From positions 6,514-70,513 of the forward strand of contig PMZR01000122.1 of NCBI GenBank assembly GCA_003170135.1: DNA of 64,000 nucleotides, in the 5' to 3' direction. The position numbers were made by a program, and so were the translations under genes. The notes below the pieces were generated by a model, which saw only the letters and a list, made by a program, of their open reading frames with translations, did no database searches and was not told the DNA's origin. Positions 25,348-33,806 of the stretch are shown piece by piece. Position 1 is the stretch's first letter, and the number at the start of each line of letters is the position of its first letter. The DNA is from Acidobacteriota bacterium (lineage in GTDB: Bacteria > Acidobacteriota > Vicinamibacteria > Vicinamibacterales > Fen-181).

Positions 25348-28300
25348 ATGCGGAAGCGTTGCAGGGCCCGCGCGGCAGCGTGGCTCCTCGGCGCGCTGGC
25401 GGCGGTCGTGGTGTCCGCCCCCAACGCCGCCATCGCACAGAGCCAGTTCGTGCCCTACTACGGGAAGAACCTGGTCCACTACAACACGTTCAAGTGGCGC
25501 GTGTACACGACGGACCATTTCGAGATCTACTACTACCCGGAAATGCAGCCGCACCTCGAACGGGTGGCCGGGTACGCGGAGAGCGCGTACCAGCAGATTT
25601 CCGCGGACCTCAAACACGATCTCGCCTTCAAGGTCTCGCTGATCATCTTCAAGACGCACGCGGAGTTCGAACAGGAGAACGTCATTCCGGGCGCCGCACA
25701 GGAAGGCGTCGGCGCGTTCGCCGAGCCGACGCGCAACCGCATGCTGCTGCCCATCGACGCTCCCTCGGATCTCCTCTACCGGCTCATCACGCACGAGCTG
25801 ACCCACATCTTCCAGTTCGACATCATCCCGCAGTCGCTGATTCGCCGGAACATGCCGCTGTGGATCGACGAGGGCATGGCCGACTTCGAGACGGGCTACT
25901 GGGCGCCCATCGACCTGATGACCGTCCGCGACGCGGCCGTCGCCGACATCGTCCCCAAGATGAGCGAGCTCGAAGGCTACGGCGACTTCACCAACCCGCG
26001 TCTCATCTACAACCTGGGGCACGCGGCCTTCGAGTTCATCGAGTCGAAGTGGGGCAAGGAAGGCGTCCGCCAGTTCATGTTCAGCCTGCGCAAGAGCGTG
26101 ATCGGCGGGGGCGACAACGCGTACGACGAAGCGTTCAAGATGAAGCCGGAGGAGTTCGATCAGCAGTTCGAGCACTACCTGAAGGAGCGGTTCAAGCCGT
26201 TCCGCGACAAGGAGCGCCCGGCGGACTACGGCCGCGACCTGGCGCCCGATCCGAAGAAGGGCAACTTCTCCAACGTCATCTCCGCGGAGCCGTCGCCCTC
26301 GGGCGACCTGATCGCGGTCTTCACCGGCAACCGCAACGACCAGGAGCTCGACATCGTCCTCATCTCGGCCAAGGACGGGTCGGTCATCCGCAACCTGACG
26401 CCCGGCTTCGACCAGGACATGGGCTTCGAGTCGATCTCGATCCCCGGGGAGCGGTGGAACACGGTGCCGTGGCTGGCCTGGTCGCCCAAAGGGGACCGGA
26501 TCGCCTACTTCGTGCGGAACAAGGAACACAAGACGCTCATTCTCGAGAACATCATCACGCGCAAGATCGAACAGCGCATCGAGATGAAGACGGTGGACGA
26601 GCCCGAGTCGCCGTCGTTTTCGCCCGACGCCCGGCTGGTGGCGTTCGCCGGCCTGCGCAGCGCGAAGAACGACATCTTCACCGTCAACCTCGAGACGCTC
26701 GAGATCAAGAGCGTCACGAACCCGGACGGCAAGGACCTCCTGGCGAATTTCGGTCCCACCTACGCGCCCGACGGCAAGTCGATCGTGTACGTGGCCCGCG
26801 TCAGCGGCAACGACAAGTTGTATCGCGTCGACATGGCGACGGGCAAGAAGACCCAGCTGACCTTCGGCACGCACGATGACGGCGGGGCGAAGTTCATCGA
26901 CGCCGACACGATCGTCTTTCCGTCGACGGCGATCGATCCCAACCAGCCCATCGATCCGGATGTCGCGCGCAACGCCAACATCTACAACATCTGGACGCTG
27001 AACCTGAAGACCAACGAGCTGCTGCAGTACACCGACACCGAGGGCGGGAACCTGTCGCCGATCGTGCTGAAGGCGGGCGCCCCGGGGGGCGGCGACGGCG
27101 TCGCCGCCGGCCAGCCGCGCGTCGCGTTCGTCACCTACTACAAGGGCGAGTACGGCCTGCACACGCTCGAGCGCAAGGAAGCGCTGCACAAGGCCGAATC
27201 GGCCGATTTCGGCGCGCCGGGGCCGGTGATCGACTTCACGCCGCCGCTCAGCCACACCTACGTGAAGAGCAACGAGCGCAAGAAGAGCGCGCTCGAGAAG
27301 CTGTTCGTCGAGGGGCGCCCGCCGGTCAACGTCGGCGTCACGAGCGGCGGGGACGTGTATGGCGGCACGCAGATCTCGTTCGCCGACGTCCTGGGGGATC
27401 ACCGCTTCGACGTGTTTGCGGCCTCGATCCAGCAGTACCGCACGATCGCGTTTTCCTACCTGAACCTCAGTCACCGGTTCCAGTACGCGGTGCAGGGCTT
27501 CGATCAGACCATCTTCTACTACCCGTACGGCGCCGCCTTCGACCCGGTTGTGGCGTCGCTCCTCACGCGGAACGACGCGATTGGCACCCAGACGATCCGC
27601 GGCGGCAGCGTGCTCGGCATCTACCCGCTCGACACGTTCCGGCGGATCGAGGCGTCGCTGGGCTTTTCGAACTACAACCAGTCGATTAACGATCCGAACG
27701 TCGCCGCCGCGCAGCAGGCGTACCAGCAGCAGGTATACGGGCGCCAGCTGATCTCGAACGGGAGTTTCATGCCGATCGACCTGGCCTTCACGCAGGAGAC
27801 CACCGTCTTCCGCGAATTCGGGCCGCTGGCCGGCAGTACGATGCACATGCGCTACGAAGTGGCCCCGCACATGGGCGGCCTGCTCTCGCGCCAGACCCTG
27901 GACGCCGACGCGCGCTACTACCTGCGCATCTCGGGCACCGGCCTGCTGGCCCTGCGTGCGCGCGGCTTCAGGAGCTGGGGCGGGTACCCGGACTTCACCT
28001 ACTTCGGCGGCAACTCGGAGATGCGCGGGTACGACTACCTGGAGTTCCTGGGCCAGAACGGCGTGTTCGGCAACGCGGAACTGCGCTTCCCGATCATCCA
28101 CGCGATGCTCACGCCCATCGGCGTCCTCGGCGGCATCCGCGGCGTCTTCTACGGAAACATCGGCGGCGCCTGGTGGAGCAACACCGGGTACAAGTTCGCC
28201 ACGTCGGCGCCCGAGACGGTCACGCCCATCAGCTACCAGCTCGATCCGACGGGGACGGTGGAGATTCCGATTCAGGGGCAACCGACGACGGTTACCGGGT

Positions 28301-28494
28301 TCCGGCTGCGCGACGGCCGAGCGTCCTACGGCATCGGCCTGGAGACATTTGCCCTCGGGTTCCCGATTCACTTCGACTGGACGTGGCGCACGACCTTCAA
28401 CAAGGCGTGGGAGGACGTGCTTTTCGCAAGTTCCGGAGGCAGCGCCGCGTTCCGCAAGCCGCGCTTCCAGGTGTGGATCGGGTACGACTTCTGA
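25348..28494 (+). CDS. Secreted metallopeptidase, beta-propeller and outer-membrane-barrel fusion
   Basis: The 1048-residue protein has a signal peptide (1-30, ending AAIA). A gluzincin-type peptidase domain follows, with the zinc motif THELTHIFQF (HELTH at 149-153) and a downstream Glu in LWIDEGMADFE (171-181). Residues from about 300 to 600 form TolB-like propeller repeats (SPKGDRIAYFV, SPDARLVAFAG, APDGKSIVYVA). From about 660 the sequence has alternating amphipathic strands with aromatic ends and finishes in FQVWIGYDF, the C-terminal signature of BamA/Omp85-type barrels. The protein would therefore sit in the outer membrane with a peptidase and propeller on one side. I chose the ATG at 25348, eight bases after AGG; a GTG nine bases upstream is also in frame. 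The gene is alone with its own promoter. Confidence 0.87.
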   Translation: MRKRCRARAAAWLLGALAAVVVSAPNAAIAQSQFVPYYGKNLVHYNTFKWRVYTTDHFEIYYYPEMQPHLERVAGYAESAYQQISADLKHDLAFKVSLIIFKTHAEFEQENVIPGAAQEGVGAFAEPTRNRMLLPIDAPSDLLYRLITHELTHIFQFDIIPQSLIRRNMPLWIDEGMADFETGYWAPIDLMTVRDAAVADIVPKMSELEGYGDFTNPRLIYNLGHAAFEFIESKWGKEGVRQFMFSLRKSVIGGGDNAYDEAFKMKPEEFDQQFEHYLKERFKPFRDKERPADYGRDLAPDPKKGNFSNVISAEPSPSGDLIAVFTGNRNDQELDIVLISAKDGSVIRNLTPGFDQDMGFESISIPGERWNTVPWLAWSPKGDRIAYFVRNKEHKTLILENIITRKIEQRIEMKTVDEPESPSFSPDARLVAFAGLRSAKNDIFTVNLETLEIKSVTNPDGKDLLANFGPTYAPDGKSIVYVARVSGNDKLYRVDMATGKKTQLTFGTHDDGGAKFIDADTIVFPSTAIDPNQPIDPDVARNANIYNIWTLNLKTNELLQYTDTEGGNLSPIVLKAGAPGGGDGVAAGQPRVAFVTYYKGEYGLHTLERKEALHKAESADFGAPGPVIDFTPPLSHTYVKSNERKKSALEKLFVEGRPPVNVGVTSGGDVYGGTQISFADVLGDHRFDVFAASIQQYRTIAFSYLNLSHRFQYAVQGFDQTIFYYPYGAAFDPVVASLLTRNDAIGTQTIRGGSVLGIYPLDTFRRIEASLGFSNYNQSINDPNVAAAQQAYQQQVYGRQLISNGSFMPIDLAFTQETTVFREFGPLAGSTMHMRYEVAPHMGGLLSRQTLDADARYYLRISGTGLLALRARGFRSWGGYPDFTYFGGNSEMRGYDYLEFLGQNGVFGNAELRFPIIHAMLTPIGVLGGIRGVFYGNIGGAWWSNTGYKFATSAPETVTPISYQLDPTGTVEIPIQGQPTTVTGFRLRDGRASYGIGLETFALGFPIHFDWTWRTTFNKAWEDVLFASSGGSAAFRKPRFQVWIGYDF

Positions 28495-28496
28495 GA

Positions 28497-28588
28497 AGGC
28501 CTTGGGCCTTCGACCTTAGGCCTTGGCAGGCCTTGGGCTTTGGTTCCTGGGCCGCCGCCAAGGTCCAGGGCCCAAGGCCCAGGGCCGG
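28497..28588. repeat. Heptamer array GGCCTTG with inverted arm
   Basis: GGCCTTG, GGCCTTC, GACCTTA, GGCCTTG, GGCCTTG, GGCTTTG and GTTCCTG words start two bases after the TGA stop codon. The right arm reads AAGGTCCAGGGCCCAAGGCC, the reverse complement type. The same word family occurs at 1382 and 38118. Confidence 0.9.
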
Positions 28589-28600
28589 CTCTGATCGCCC

Positions 28601-28834
28601 ATGCCGCACTGCTCGCGGATCGTCGCGCTCCTCATCGACTACGTCGAAGACCGTCTGCCCGGGGAGCGGCGGCGGGAACTCGAGCGGCACCTGGCCGGTT
28701 GCGGCAGTTGCGCGGCGGCGCTGAATACGTACCGATCGACCCTGTCGCTGCTCGGGTCGCTGTCCGAGGACGATCTGCCCGACGAGCTGCGCACCCGGCT
28801 GCGCGCGTTCCTCGATCGCGAGAGCGCGAACTGA
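28601..28834 (+). CDS. Stand-alone zinc-finger (anti-sigma-type) protein
   Basis: The 77-residue protein is a single zf-HC2-like domain: an N-terminal Cys-containing helix (PHCSRIVALLIDYVEDRL), then LERHLAGCGSCAAAL with the HxxxCxxC zinc motif. It lacks the membrane segment and periplasmic domain of the anti-sigma factor at 23629. No sigma factor gene is adjacent. It could be a cytoplasmic anti-sigma factor for a sigma encoded elsewhere. Heptamer arrays lie on both sides. Confidence 0.8.
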   Translation: MPHCSRIVALLIDYVEDRLPGERRRELERHLAGCGSCAAALNTYRSTLSLLGSLSEDDLPDELRTRLRAFLDRESAN

Positions 28835-28850
28835 GGGGTAGGGCGGGGTG

Positions 28851-29008
28851 AGTGCTTGGTGCTGAGTGCTGGGTGCCGGGTGCTCGGTGCTGGGTGCTAA
28901 GTGCCGGGTGCGCTGGCAAGGCGCAAGCACCAGGCACGGAGCACGCACGTAGCACGAAGCACGGTAGCACCACGCACTTTGCACGAAGCACCTAGCACCT
29001 AGCACCTT
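28851..29008. repeat. Heptamer array GTGCTGG with long inverted right arm
   Basis: The left arm (28851-28913) carries about eight GTGCTNG/GTGCCGG units. The right arm (28921-29008) carries about twelve reverse-complement words (GCACCAG, GCACGGA, GCACGAA, GCACCTA, GCACCTA). Together they make a nearly symmetric hairpin of more than 150 bases between the zinc-finger gene and the thioesterase gene. It is the clearest two-arm example in the window. Confidence 0.95.
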
Positions 29009-29022
29009 AGTACCATTCCCCC

Positions 29023-29520
29023 ATGCCCGACCCGTCCACTCCGTCCGTGCTCGTGCCCAAGCGGGCCGAAGAGTCGGCGACCGAGATGGTGCAGGTGGTC
29101 CTGCCCAACGATGCGAACCCGCTCGGGTTCATTCTGGGCGGCACCGTGATGCACCTCATCGACATCGCCGGCGCGATTGCCGGCCATCGCCACACGCGCT
29201 CGCTGCTGGTGACGGCCGCGGTCGACGGTCTCGAGTTCCTCCACCCGATCAAGGTGGGGGATCTCATCATCCTGAAGTCGTGCGTGACCTGCGTCTTCAC
29301 GACCTCGCTGGAAGTGGAGGTGGAGGTGTTCTCCGAGGAGACGCTGACTGGCCGCCGGCAGATGACGAGCCGGGCGTTCCTGACGTTCGTCGCCATCGAT
29401 CGCAACGGCGGTCGCGTCCGCGTGCCGCCTCTGCTCATCGAGACCGACGAAGACACGCGGCGCTGCGAGCAGGCCCGTGCCCGGCGCGCGGAGCGGCTGC
29501 GCCGGAAGGCCGCCAGGTAG
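29023..29520 (+). CDS. Acyl-CoA thioesterase (hot-dog fold, YciA-like)
   Basis: The 165-residue protein has the hot-dog helix and its conserved start (NPLGFILGGTVMHLIDIAGA), then LEFLHPIKVGDLIILKSCV and SRAFLTFVAID, as in YciA/acyl-CoA hydrolases of the 4HBT superfamily. These enzymes hydrolyse acyl-CoA thioesters in the cytoplasm, and the preferred chain length cannot be read from the sequence. The C-terminus is a basic tail. TACCAT six bases before the ATG could be a -10 box of a leaderless transcript, but this is weak. Confidence 0.87.
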   Translation: MPDPSTPSVLVPKRAEESATEMVQVVLPNDANPLGFILGGTVMHLIDIAGAIAGHRHTRSLLVTAAVDGLEFLHPIKVGDLIILKSCVTCVFTTSLEVEVEVFSEETLTGRRQMTSRAFLTFVAIDRNGGRVRVPPLLIETDEDTRRCEQARARRAERLRRKAAR

Positions 29521-29529
29521 GAATCGTCT

Positions 29530-30722
29530 CTACCCTCCCTTCGACAGCCCCAGCACGCCGCGCTGCAAGTCGATGCTCACCCGATACCTGCGCAGGAACT
29601 GCTGTCCCACGATGCCGCGGACGCGGTACCCAAGCCGTTCGCCCGGCGTCCGCAGGTCGAGCACGACGAGGGGGATTCTCTGCAGGGCGATCGGCCCGAT
29701 GGCGAGGTCGGCGCCGAGCAGCAGGCAGGCGTCCCGATCGCGACCCGACAGCCCGAAGACGGAGAGCGGAATGCGGCGCGTGCCGGGCCGAACCGACGCC
29801 TCGGCCGCGCTGTGGCTGGCGATCGAGATCGCCGCAGCGCCGGTGTCCACGATGAAGCGGCCGGCACGATCGGCGTCCACCGCGCCACGGACCGTTGCCA
29901 GGCGATAGAACCACAACGGCAGTTCCACCTCGTCGCGCGATTCCGGCAGGGTGTGCGCGAGCGTCAGCTCGTTGCGCCGATAGTCGATGCGCATCGACAG
30001 GCCGGCCGCCAGGGGCGAGAAACCCACGGCATCCCGGCCCGGCGTCGCAAGCGATGGCGTTGCGATCAGGCACGGCAGGTCGTGGATGACCAACGAGCCT
30101 ACCTGGAGCGAGTCGAGCCGCGCGTTATGAAGGGCGCGCAATCCCCCCCGATGCCCGCGCCGAGCGTGCCCGAGATCGCCGCAACCCCGAACCGCGTCGC
30201 GCTGCCCTGCGAGAGCACCGTCGTCTCGGCGCCGGTGTCCACGTCGAGGTCAATCGGCGGCCCGCCGTTCACACGCGCCAGGCCGACCATCTTGTCGTCG
30301 ATGATCCGGAACGGAATCGTGTGCGGCGCCGCCACGGACGCGGCGTCGCGGACGGGAATCCGGGGCCCGAACGAGCGGAGCAGATCGATCTCCGCCTCGA
30401 CCCAGGCCCGCTTGTCGATCGCCCCACGAGGCGCGAGCGCGAGATACCTGGTGTAGGACGCAATGGCCCGATCCGGAGCGCTCAGCCGCTCGCTGATGAT
30501 GCCGGACAGGTAGTGCGCGTCTGTCTGGTCCGGTGCGGCCGCCGCCGCGGCCAGGGCGTTGTCGAGCGCTTCGCCCATGAGGTTCCGGGCCATCAGCACC
30601 CGCGCGATGCCGAGGCGCGCCCGCGCACCAGCCGGGTCGCGCGCGAGCGCGTCCCGAGGTGACGGCGACGACCCACGCAGCAACCGCGGACCACGAGCGA
30701 GAGCGCGTACGCATACGAGCAC
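29530..30722 (-). pseudogene. Truncated, frameshifted duplicate of the TPR-retropepsin gene
   Basis: Two overlapping frames together match the intact neighbour at 30807-32312. The first (30099-30722) aligns from about residue 123 of the intact protein through the TPR part and the first DTGAE protease motif. It breaks at GAGIGG. The second (29530-30141) resumes with ALHNARLDSLQVGSL and runs through the second motif FIVDTGAAA to the end. The break falls on a run of seven G (30143-30149, C on the plus strand), and eight G would restore one frame. The first 120 residues, including the signal peptide, are missing. It is a tandem duplicate that decayed, or a slippage-prone or mis-sequenced gene. 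Confidence 0.8.
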
Positions 30723-30806
30723 TCGAATCCGGGGGCCAGGCCACGCCGTGTTCTACGAGCGGTGCGAAATCGAGAGAAGGGCCCAGGCCCTTTGTTGCGC
30801 GCCGGT

Positions 30807-32312
30807 TCAGTTCGCCGACAGCCCGAGGGTTGCCCGATCGAGATCGATCGTGACGCGATACCGGCTGAGGAGGTAGTGCCCGACGGTACCGCCGACGCGG
30901 TAGCCGAGCAGCACGCTGGGCGCACGCAGGTTCAGGACGACGATCGACGAATCCTTGACGGCCAGGGCCTCGAACGCCAGGCTCACGCCAGGCATCAGGA
31001 AGGCGTCGCGATCCCAGCCCGAGGTGCCGAACACCAGCAGAGGGATGCGGCGCCCCGGCGGTTGTGGCGAGAGCGTGCGGGCGGTGTCGAGGCTGATCGA
31101 CACCACCTGGCCGCCCGTATCGACGATGAAGCTGGCGGGACGGTTGCCGTTGACAAGGCCACGCACCGTGGCCAGGCGCGAGAACCACAGCGGCATCTGG
31201 ATGTCATGCGGTTCGGCGTCGAGCGTCCGGGCCAGCACCAGTTGCCTGCGCTTGTAGTCGACGATCGTGGAGAGGCCGAGCGGCAGCGGCGAGAAGCTCT
31301 CGCTCTCGCGCACGGGGAGGTCCTCGAGCGGCGGCGTCTTGATGAGGCAGGGCACGTTGCGGACGGTCAGCGACCCGATCTGCAGCGAGTCGATCCGCGC
31401 GTTCAGCAGGCCACGCAGGCCGATCTGCCCCACGCCGGCGCTGATCGTCTGAGAGATGGCGCCGATGCCGAGACGCCGGGCGGCCCGCTCCGAAACGACT
31501 GTCTGCTCCGCCCCGGTGTCCACCACGAACTCCACCGCGTCGCCGCCGTTCACGCGTCCGCTCACGATCACCTTGTCGTTGACCAGTCGGAAGGGGATCG
31601 TGAGGGGCGTCGCGAGCGACGTGGCGTCGATCGCGCCTGGCACCCGGCGGCCGAACGATCGGAGGAAGACGATCTCCCCCTGCGTCCACGTGCGCCTGTC
31701 CACTTCGCGTTCGGGCAGCAGGCTGTAATACGTCGTCAGGCAGGCAATCGCCCGGTCGATCTGGCGCGTGCGCCGGTAGAGGTTGCCGGCGACATAGTAG
31801 GCATCCGCCTCGCGCGGGGCCGCCGCAATGACCGCCATCGCATCGTCCAGCGCCTCGGTGAGGTGGTTGCGCGCGGCGAGCACGCGGGCCATGCCGAGCC
31901 GCGACTCGACATCCTCGACATGCTGGGCGAGCACGTCGCGAAACGCGTCCTCGGCATCGCTGAACAGGCCGTTGGACCACGCCGCCTGCCCGTAGACGCC
32001 GAGCACCTGCAGGTCGCCGGGGTACTCGCGCCTGAGCTGGCTGGCTTTGGCGTAGGCGAGATCGAAGTCGGCCAGGCGCACGGCGCTCGTCGCAATGCCC
32101 AGCCCCGCCCGCAGCTTCTGTGGCCCTTCGCCGACGCGTTGGGCCGCGCTGTACAGGGCGAGCGCATCACGATACTGCCACTGGCGGGCCAGCGCGTCAC
32201 CGGCGTTCAGATAGACATCGGCGGGGGTGATGTCGGCTCGCACGGCCGCGAACCAGGAGAGGGCAAGGGCGAGGGCGGCGAAGGCGAGAGGCAGCCGCGG
32301 GCGAACCGCCAT
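30807..32312 (-). CDS. Secreted TPR protein with two retropepsin-like aspartic protease domains
   Basis: The 501-residue protein has a signal peptide (about 1-26). TPR-type helical repeats follow (about 30-200, for example ALARQWQYRDALALYSAAQR). Two aspartic-protease-like domains carry EFVVDTGAEQTVVS (261-274) and SFIVDTGGQVVSI (394-406). Each DTG motif is the half-site of a retropepsin-type active site, so one chain could form an internal dimer. The substrate and role are unknown, and an envelope location is expected. A truncated duplicate lies directly downstream. Confidence 0.85.
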   Translation of the reverse strand: MAVRPRLPLAFAALALALSWFAAVRADITPADVYLNAGDALARQWQYRDALALYSAAQRVGEGPQKLRAGLGIATSAVRLADFDLAYAKASQLRREYPGDLQVLGVYGQAAWSNGLFSDAEDAFRDVLAQHVEDVESRLGMARVLAARNHLTEALDDAMAVIAAAPREADAYYVAGNLYRRTRQIDRAIACLTTYYSLLPEREVDRRTWTQGEIVFLRSFGRRVPGAIDATSLATPLTIPFRLVNDKVIVSGRVNGGDAVEFVVDTGAEQTVVSERAARRLGIGAISQTISAGVGQIGLRGLLNARIDSLQIGSLTVRNVPCLIKTPPLEDLPVRESESFSPLPLGLSTIVDYKRRQLVLARTLDAEPHDIQMPLWFSRLATVRGLVNGNRPASFIVDTGGQVVSISLDTARTLSPQPPGRRIPLLVFGTSGWDRDAFLMPGVSLAFEALAVKDSSIVVLNLRAPSVLLGYRVGGTVGHYLLSRYRVTIDLDRATLGLSAN

Positions 32313-32351
32313 GGAGCATCCTCCGTCCCACCGGGATGGGTCGTGGGACCA

Positions 32352-32367
32352 CCGGCCTTCAGGCCGG
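32352..32367. repeat. Perfect palindrome downstream of nuoI
   Basis: CCGGCCT and AGGCCGG form a 7-bp stem around TC, in the gap between nuoI and the TPR-protease gene, six bases from the nuoI stop codon. Its centre CTTCAG is the reverse complement of the CTGAAG centre of the palindrome upstream of nuoI. Confidence 0.7.
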
Positions 32368-32373
32368 CCATCC

Positions 32374-32838
32374 TCAGCGCGTATACTGCTCGATTGGCAA
32401 CCCGTCGTACATCTCGTCGACGCGGACGATCTGCGATTGCCGGCTGTAGCTGCCGAGTTCGTAGTCCTCGCTCATGATCAGCGCTTTCACCGGCTTGGTC
32501 GGGCACACCTCCGCGCACAGCCCGCAGAAGCTGCAGCGCGACAGGTTGAAGTCGAAGTAGTCCAGCACCTTGATCTTCTGCCCCGGCTCACGATGGCCGC
32601 CGAGCGAAATCAGGTCGTCCGGACACGCCTTCGCGCACTGGTCGCAGACGATGCAGGTTTGGGCGCCGGTGCCCGGCTCCACCTGCAGGCGCAGGACGCC
32701 GCGGAAGCGCGGCGCGACCGGCCGGCGCTCGGCCGGATATTGGAACGTGAAGGCCGGCTGCGGCGTGTATTTCAACGTCATCATCAGCCCCTTCACGAGA
32801 TCAACCAGGAAGATCTTGCCGAGGAACTCTCTCACCAT
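32374..32838 (-). CDS. nuoI: NADH-quinone oxidoreductase subunit I (two [4Fe-4S] clusters)
   Basis: The 154-residue protein has an N-terminal amphipathic part (KIFLVDLVKGLMMTLKYTPQ), then CIVCDQCAKACP (62-72) and CSFCGLCAEVCP (102-112), the two Cys motifs for clusters N6a and N6b of complex I. The length matches bacterial NuoI. The ATG at 32838 is chosen from this homology because the upstream in-frame extension has noncoding composition. It lies 104 bases downstream of nuoB with no other nuo gene nearby, so the rest of complex I must be elsewhere. Confidence 0.92.
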   Translation of the reverse strand: MVREFLGKIFLVDLVKGLMMTLKYTPQPAFTFQYPAERRPVAPRFRGVLRLQVEPGTGAQTCIVCDQCAKACPDDLISLGGHREPGQKIKVLDYFDFNLSRCSFCGLCAEVCPTKPVKALIMSEDYELGSYSRQSQIVRVDEMYDGLPIEQYTR

Positions 32839-32856
32839 TGACTGTGTCCCGCCCTC

Positions 32857-32878
32857 GAGCAGGACTGAAGTCCTGCTC
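32857..32878. repeat. Perfect palindrome between nuoB and nuoI
   Basis: GAGCAGGACT and AGTCCTGCTC form a 10-bp perfect stem around GA. It lies 18 bases upstream of the nuoI ATG and would form a hairpin in a nuoB-nuoI transcript, so it may uncouple expression of the two genes or be a dispersed REP-like repeat. Confidence 0.85.
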
Positions 32879-32942
32879 CACGAGTGCCTACGTGCCGTAC
32901 TCCACCAATGACGTCCGGCCGCGCTCCACGATCGCCGCGCGC

Positions 32943-33479
32943 CTACCTGCTGCGCGCCACGAGCGTCGGTTCGGTGTCTCCCACGTGGATGACACGCTCC
33001 CTGCGCAGGACCGTCCCTTCCTTGCGGATCTTGTCCTGCAGCCGCATCAGGCCGTAGAGCAGCGCCTCCGGGCGCGGCGGACAGCCGGATACGTAGACGT
33101 CGACGGGCACGACCTTGTCGACGCCCTGCAGCACGCTGTAGGTCGGAAACGGGCCGCCCGCGTTGGAGCAGCTGCCCATCGAGATCACCCACTTCGGTTC
33201 GGGCATCTGGTCGTAGAGGCGCCGCAGCACGGGCGCCATCTTCTTGGTGACCGTGCCCGCGACGATCATCAGGTCCGCCTGCCGCGGCGAGGCGCGAAAG
33301 ACCTCGGCGCCGAAGCGGGCGATGTCGAACCGCGGTCCGCCCGTCGCCATCATCTCGATTGCGCAGCAGGCCAGGCCAAACCCCATCGGCCAGAGCGAGG
33401 ACTGCCTCGCCCAGTTGAGCACGTTGTCGAGGTTCGTGGTGATGACGTTATCGGCGAACCGGTGATCGATCAGTCCCAT
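32943..33479 (-). CDS. nuoB: NADH-quinone oxidoreductase subunit B
   Basis: NuoB holds cluster N2 next to the quinone site. The 178-residue protein has the tandem Cys motif [13 protein letters not shown], then [13 protein letters not shown] and [15 protein letters not shown], which supply the four cluster ligands. The length is normal. It lies 12 bases after the ferredoxin gene on the same strand and is followed by nuoI after a palindrome. The usual neighbours nuoA, C and D are missing. Confidence 0.95.
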   Translation of the reverse strand: MGLIDHRFADNVITTNLDNVLNWARQSSLWPMGFGLACCAIEMMATGGPRFDIARFGAEVFRASPRQADLMIVAGTVTKKMAPVLRRLYDQMPEPKWVISMGSCSNAGGPFPTYSVLQGVDKVVPVDVYVSGCPPRPEALLYGLMRLQDKIRKEGTVLRRERVIHVGDTEPTLVARSR

Positions 33480-33491
33480 GGTGATCCTTGG

Positions 33492-33752
33492 CTATTTCTG
33501 GAAGTGCTCCGCGTTGATCTGGATGAAGTTCTTCCACTTCTCCGGAACCTCGTCGAGCGCGAAAATCGCCTCGACGGGGCACGCCGGCACGCACGCGCCG
33601 CAGTCGATGCACTCGTCCGGATGGATGTAGAGCAGTTCGGCCGTTTCGAAGTCCGCTTCATCCTTGCGCGGGTGGATGCAGTCGACCGGGCAGACATCCA
33701 CGCAGGCAGTGTCCTTCGTATTGATGCACGGCTCGCAGATGATATATGCCAT
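33492..33752 (-). CDS. fdxA: Ferredoxin (FdxA-like, 7Fe/8Fe type)
   Basis: The 86-residue protein starts AYIICEPCINTKDTACVDVC and has CPVDC, followed by CIDCGACVPACP, the pattern of bacterial two-cluster ferredoxins of the FdxA type. It shuttles electrons in the cytoplasm. It is the first gene of the group leading to nuoB and nuoI. A ferredoxin beside the two iron-sulfur subunits of complex I suggests ferredoxin-linked electron entry, which is a positional inference. It could also serve the domain-less IorAB. Confidence 0.9.
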   Translation of the reverse strand: MAYIICEPCINTKDTACVDVCPVDCIHPRKDEADFETAELLYIHPDECIDCGACVPACPVEAIFALDEVPEKWKNFIQINAEHFQK

Positions 33753-33806
33753 CGTTCCTCCAGTGGCAAACGTTCCGGCGGGGCCGGTGGCCGCACCGCA
33801 TGCCGG

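Noticed and set aside
25171-28371. A 1066-codon open frame antisense to the peptidase-barrel gene
   Set aside because: Its translation is Val/Arg/Asp/His-rich without domains. It mirrors the codon bias of the real gene on the opposite strand, as do other long antisense frames in this high-GC window.
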